Both the position numbers and the translations under genes were made by a program. 8,417 nucleotides of DNA from DATFXF01 sp035258565 (lineage in GTDB: Bacteria; Acidobacteriota; Terriglobia; Acidiferrales; UBA7541). Below, piece by piece: positions 5,869 through 8,417 of the stretch. The notes beneath the pieces are model-generated. The model had not been told where the DNA came from. It did no database searches and saw only the letters and a list, made by a program, of their open reading frames with translations. Location: positions 1-8,417 of the forward strand of contig DATFXF010000410.1 of assembly GCA_035258565.1 (NCBI GenBank). The letters run 5' to 3'. How positions within the stretch are numbered: the stretch's first letter is position 1; every line of letters begins with the position of its first letter.

Positions 5869-5995
5869 CCGCGTCCAGCGCCCAGCACTTCACGCAGAGG
5901 GTCCGCGTCGGATACGGGCATTCATCCTGGTAGTTGGCCTCCCCGCATTCCCATCTCTGGCCGCAACGCGGGCATTCATGCGTATGGTTCCTCAA
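5828..5995 (-). CDS. 55-residue Cys-rich, zinc-ribbon-like small protein
   Basis: Read on the - strand from TTG 5995 (GAGGAA lies about 9 nt upstream) to TGA at 5828-5830. The product begins MRNHTHECPRCGQRWECG and continues with Cys26, then LCVKCWALDAAK. Six cysteines stand at 8, 11, 17, 26, 34 and 37. The pairs CPRC and CVKC form two knuckles 22 residues apart, as in zinc ribbons, with Cys17 and Cys26 as possible extra ligands. No ATG exists in this frame, which may be why it could be missed. The frame is also open further upstream, but without a better start. The gene lies 50 nt after the AN1-like small gene and probably shares its transcript. Its last 13 or so residues overlap phhB tail to tail and look dispensable. 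I do not recognise a named family; a protein- or nucleic-acid-binding role would be a guess. Confidence 0.6.
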   Translation of the reverse strand: MRNHTHECPRCGQRWECGEANYQDECPYPTRTLCVKCWALDAAKTGRAGQSSRRG

Positions 5996-6045
5996 ATGAG
6001 CACTTCCTCGTGCGCGCCCTCGGCCATCGGGCGAGAGCTCGCGGC

Positions 6046-6231
6046 CTAAGAGTTAGGAGACGATCCGGCCTCACAAGGATGCCAGTCGGGATCCGCGAAG
6101 TGTCCCGCGCAGAACCACAGCTCGCACCGTTCGCAATGTCGCGTGCCGGCCTGCGTGCACGGCTCATCCCAGCGCGAGACTCCCTGGCAGGAGATCTGAC
6201 CCGGCTTATCCTTCTCTGTTTCTGTCGGCAT
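6046..6231 (-). CDS. 61-residue AN1/B-box-like zinc finger small protein
   Basis: ATG 6231 is preceded by GAGGG 8 nt upstream; the stop is TAG at 6046-6048. After a polar leader, candidate ligands follow the order C15, C25, C33-x2-C36-x4-C41-x2-H44-x6-H51-x-C53, in HCERCELWFCAGHFADPDWH. The second half is very close to the AN1 zinc finger pattern (C-x4-C-x2-H-x5-H-x-C, with the hallmark FCxxH), off by one residue between the two histidines. The first half departs from AN1 because C15 and C25 are 9 residues apart and not a CxxC pair. Such cross-brace folds bind two zinc ions. They are mostly described in eukaryotes and archaea, with some bacterial members. The gene follows the ABC permease after 79 nt on the same strand and precedes the second Cys-rich gene. 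Coding status is well supported; function is unknown. Confidence 0.7.
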   Translation of the reverse strand: MPTETEKDKPGQISCQGVSRWDEPCTQAGTRHCERCELWFCAGHFADPDWHPCEAGSSPNS

Positions 6232-6261
6232 GCCTGCTGCCCTCGTTTCCTAGGGAACGTA

Positions 6262-6295
6262 CTCCGGCCATCCTCGGCTGTCAAAGGTGCCGGAG
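6262..6295. repeat. Inverted repeat downstream of the ABC permease gene
   Basis: CTCCGGC (6262-6268) and GCCGGAG (6289-6295) make a 7-bp GC-rich stem with a 20-nt loop in the 79-nt gap between the permease stop and the AN1-like gene. The long loop and the absence of a T-tract argue against an intrinsic terminator; attenuation or mRNA stabilisation is possible, as is chance. Confidence 0.25.
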
Positions 6296-6310
6296 CGGGG
6301 CGCTGGCAGG

Positions 6311-7954
6311 TCAGCGGCAGAGCTGGCTAATGAGGTCTTCGCGCTGCCGGTCGGCGAGGCGACTGAAACGGTCGAGGCACGCACGATAGACCACCAGCAT
6401 GGCCGCGGCCAGCATGAAGAACACGACGGGAACCAACCAGATGCGGCCGGACCACCGTGCCAACAGGACCACGGAAACGACCAGGCCGATCACGAAGACC
6501 TGCAGTCCGACGGCGACCAGCATGGTGATCCCGGAAGGGCGCCGCCGGTACTTGCCGAACTCGAATGGCCGCGGGAACTTGAGCGAGAGCCAGTTGCCGA
6601 CGACGAAGTGCACGAGCGCGGCAAACAGCAGCCCGAGGAGCGTGGCAAGAATGATCAGCGCTCCAGGTGCGGGGAACAAGAGGCTGACCACCACCCAAAC
6701 CAACATTGTTTCCACCGCCAGCAGCACGCCGAACATCAGGTTTTTCCCGAGGAGAACATCGCGAAAGCGCACCGGCGCGACGAAGAACACCTGGATGCCT
6801 CGACCCTCGTAGGCGAAGATGTTGAGCATGAATTGCCCGACGATCAGGAACATGTAGGCAGTCGCGGCGGGAAACGCCAGGCCTGGAGAGCGGGAAAGGA
6901 ATCCCACCGGAATTCGGGGACCCCGCCAGGCCGCGGCGAAGAACGCCACCAGGAGCACCGGCAGGAACGAATTCAACAGCAGGACACTATTGCGAAGCAG
7001 GTAGCGGCATTCCTTCTCGAAGATCGCTGCCACGGGGCCAGGAAGGAACGGGGGTGCAAAGGAGACAGAGCGAACGGGTGTCTCGGCGTCGACCACTTGA
7101 GGGGCCTGTGTCTCGCTCAAGTCCTCGCCGTGGTACTGCGCGCGCAGCCTGCGGCGCAGCAGTGCGCCCGCGGCGAGGATGTAACCCAGCAAGAGCACCG
7201 TGGAACTCGTAACTTTGGCAACCTTTCCCTGGGCCGCGCCAACCAGCGCCCTGCCCGCCAAGCCCGGGGGGAGCAATTCGAGGACCGGCTGCGCGGCGAC
7301 CAGATACGGTCGGAGGACTCTCTCCCAGCGCTGGCCCAGCGCCGCCGAGAGTTGCGTGCCGAGCAGGAAAAGCAGAAAGATGGCCACGAATGCTTCGCGC
7401 GTGCGCCGGCGCGCGAGCAGGCGCTCGAGCCAGGAGAAGGTGAAGCGACTCACAAGCAGGTTCGTGGCGGCAAATGCGGCGAGAACGACGAGCGCTGTGG
7501 GCAAGAGAACCGGCCGCGCCAGCGCAATGCCCGCGGCGATGGAGAGGAGCCAGAAAAGCGAGGCCACTGCCGCGGGGTCAAGCAGCCCATAGGCCAGGCT
7601 GAGCAGAAAAAAGGTGGGGAAGCGCAATGGGAAGCGCAGTAGATTGCGGAAATCGAAATCCGCGGTCGAGGTCGCCAGCATCAGCGGCATGAACTGCCAG
7701 AGCGAGAACACGGCCCAGAGCGGTGCGGCCAGCCATCCCGGCCGGTTCTGCGACAAGAAGTAGTAGGAGCTGACCGCCAGGCCAAAGCCGACGCTGACGG
7801 TGAATAACGCAGTCAATCCGCTGGCCAGAACGACGCCGAGCAGGTCCAGGCGCGCGCTGGTGCTGCGCAGGGAGTTGCGAAATATCCGCCAGCGCAGGCC
7901 CGCGATCAGCGCCACCTGCTCGATGATCCCGTCGCGGCCGACTACATCAGCCAC
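6311..7954 (-). CDS. ABC-2 type transporter membrane subunit (large permease)
   Basis: The 547-residue protein starts at GTG 7954, preceded by GAGGA about 6-7 nt upstream and overlapping the ATPase stop by 13 nt, a sign of translational coupling. About 12 hydrophobic segments are visible (near 38-66, 76-95, 113-146, 149-168, 187-206, 251-266, 326-343, 361-382, 403-427, 430-456, 475-499, 505-523), with a hydrophilic cytoplasmic-like linker at 267-305 dividing two halves. The motif YEGRGIQVFFVAPVRFRDVL, followed by LGKNL (near 382-405), is typical of one family of bacterial ABC-2 permeases, and the segment KFPRPFEFGKYRRRPSG (459-475) is also conserved-looking. The subunit would form the channel with the adjacent ATPase; the substrate cannot be told from sequence. 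Positive charge in RWRIFRNSLR (21-30) suits an N-terminus in the cytoplasm. An internal GTG at codon 14 is an alternative start with a weaker ribosome binding site. Confidence 0.85.
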   Translation of the reverse strand: MADVVGRDGIIEQVALIAGLRWRIFRNSLRSTSARLDLLGVVLASGLTALFTVSVGFGLAVSSYYFLSQNRPGWLAAPLWAVFSLWQFMPLMLATSTADFDFRNLLRFPLRFPTFFLLSLAYGLLDPAAVASLFWLLSIAAGIALARPVLLPTALVVLAAFAATNLLVSRFTFSWLERLLARRRTREAFVAIFLLFLLGTQLSAALGQRWERVLRPYLVAAQPVLELLPPGLAGRALVGAAQGKVAKVTSSTVLLLGYILAAGALLRRRLRAQYHGEDLSETQAPQVVDAETPVRSVSFAPPFLPGPVAAIFEKECRYLLRNSVLLLNSFLPVLLVAFFAAAWRGPRIPVGFLSRSPGLAFPAATAYMFLIVGQFMLNIFAYEGRGIQVFFVAPVRFRDVLLGKNLMFGVLLAVETMLVWVVVSLLFPAPGALIILATLLGLLFAALVHFVVGNWLSLKFPRPFEFGKYRRRPSGITMLVAVGLQVFVIGLVVSVVLLARWSGRIWLVPVVFFMLAAAMLVVYRACLDRFSRLADRQREDLISQLCR

Positions 7955-8417
7955 GAGAGTTCCTCTTCGGCTCCGCGCCGAGCGGCTTCGGGTCCCACAA
8001 TGGCGAGAAAAATCTCCTCCAGGGTGAGTTTCTCCCCCGGCGAGCCGGATAGTTCTCGAACCCCTAAGCCAAGGTTTGCGGAGGAGGCCACGCCGGCGCG
8101 CAGCTTCTCGAGCGAGCCCTGCGCGACCAGCCGGCCCTTGTGGATGATGGCCACGTGACTCGAGAGCCGCTCCACGATCTCGAGCACATGCGAGGTGAGG
8201 AAGATAGTTACCCCGCGCGCAATCATGCGGTTCAGCATGGCCTTCAGCGTACCCGCCGCGATGGCGTCCACACCCTCGAATGGCTCGTCTAGGAAAAGGA
8301 TCTTGGGGCCATGAATCACGGCCGCGGCCAATGCCAGCTTCTTCTGCATGCCGTGCGAGTAGTCGGCGATGAGCGTCTTGGGGCGGTCGGAGAGCTGCAT
8401 GAAGTCAAGCAACTCGG
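7942..8417 (-). CDS. ABC transporter ATP-binding protein, C-terminal part
   Basis: The gene runs off the right edge, so the N-terminal half with Walker A and the Q-loop is missing. The visible part has the signature helix DYSHGMQKKLALAAAV (YSHGM in place of LSGGQ, a common variant in ABC-2 exporters). It also has Walker B KILFLDEP with catalytic Glu, the D-loop EGVD, and the switch histidine in LTSHVLE. A typical C-terminal extension ends with LEEIFLAIVG. The TTG at 8412 is an internal Leu codon, not the start. The stop TAG (7942-7944) lies inside the start region of the permease gene, so the two are co-translated. It powers transport through that permease; the cargo is unknown. Confidence 0.92.
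   Translation of the reverse strand, partial: ELLDFMQLSDRPKTLIADYSHGMQKKLALAAAVIHGPKILFLDEPFEGVDAIAAGTLKAMLNRMIARGVTIFLTSHVLEIVERLSSHVAIIHKGRLVAQGSLEKLRAGVASSANLGLGVRELSGSPGEKLTLEEIFLAIVGPEAARRGAEEELSWLM

Noticed and set aside
5846..6049. 67-residue + strand frame after phhB
   Set aside because: The - strand over the same bases encodes a more convincing six-cysteine protein; this frame has no motif.
6287..7642. 451-residue + strand open frame antisense to the ABC permease
   Set aside because: Its product is almost entirely His/Gln/Glu/Arg-rich, as expected for the reverse complement of a membrane protein, and it matches no family; the - strand frame has clear transmembrane and permease motifs.

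Overview
This GC-rich (roughly 60-65%) bacterial window is densely packed, with both strands used and little space between genes. The mix of genes points to an Acidobacteriota-like or other Gram-negative soil bacterium: a divergent S41 peptidase paired with a divergent polysaccharide deacetylase, a Tat-exported glycosylasparaginase, a two-gene ABC-2 exporter and very small cysteine-rich proteins. No rRNA, tRNA, transposase or CRISPR is visible, so this assignment is an inference.

Left part (1-1942, + strand): the 3' end of an S41 (CtpA-like) peptidase lies 2 nt before a YibQ-type divergent polysaccharide deacetylase. The pairing recalls the envC-ctpA-yibQ cell-envelope cluster of Proteobacteria. 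In this S41 protein both catalytic positions are replaced (Ser to Gly, Lys to Ser), so it is probably a pseudoenzyme.

Middle part (1967-4759): an L-2-hydroxyglutarate-oxidase-like flavoprotein on the - strand converges on yibQ. Upstream of it, on the + strand, is an orphan, N-terminally truncated HigA-type antitoxin remnant. A 31-codon antisense frame with a zinc-ribbon-like CPNC motif overlaps the end of that remnant. Next comes a Tat-exported glycosylasparaginase/isoaspartyl-peptidase-like Ntn hydrolase on the - strand, with a plausible sigma70 promoter.

Right-centre (5058-5868, + strand): an unrecognised four-helix membrane protein is followed by pterin-4a-carbinolamine dehydratase (phhB), which may have a leaderless or near-leaderless promoter.

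Right part (5828-8417, - strand): an ABC ATPase (partial) and its large membrane subunit overlap by 13 nt and are followed by two tiny cysteine-rich genes. One is an AN1-finger-like 61-residue protein. The other is a 55-residue zinc-ribbon-like protein that starts with TTG and overlaps the 3' end of phhB. The two small zinc-binding candidates, the S41 pseudoenzyme and the antisense CPNC frame are the least ordinary items here. I found no convincing large new system.
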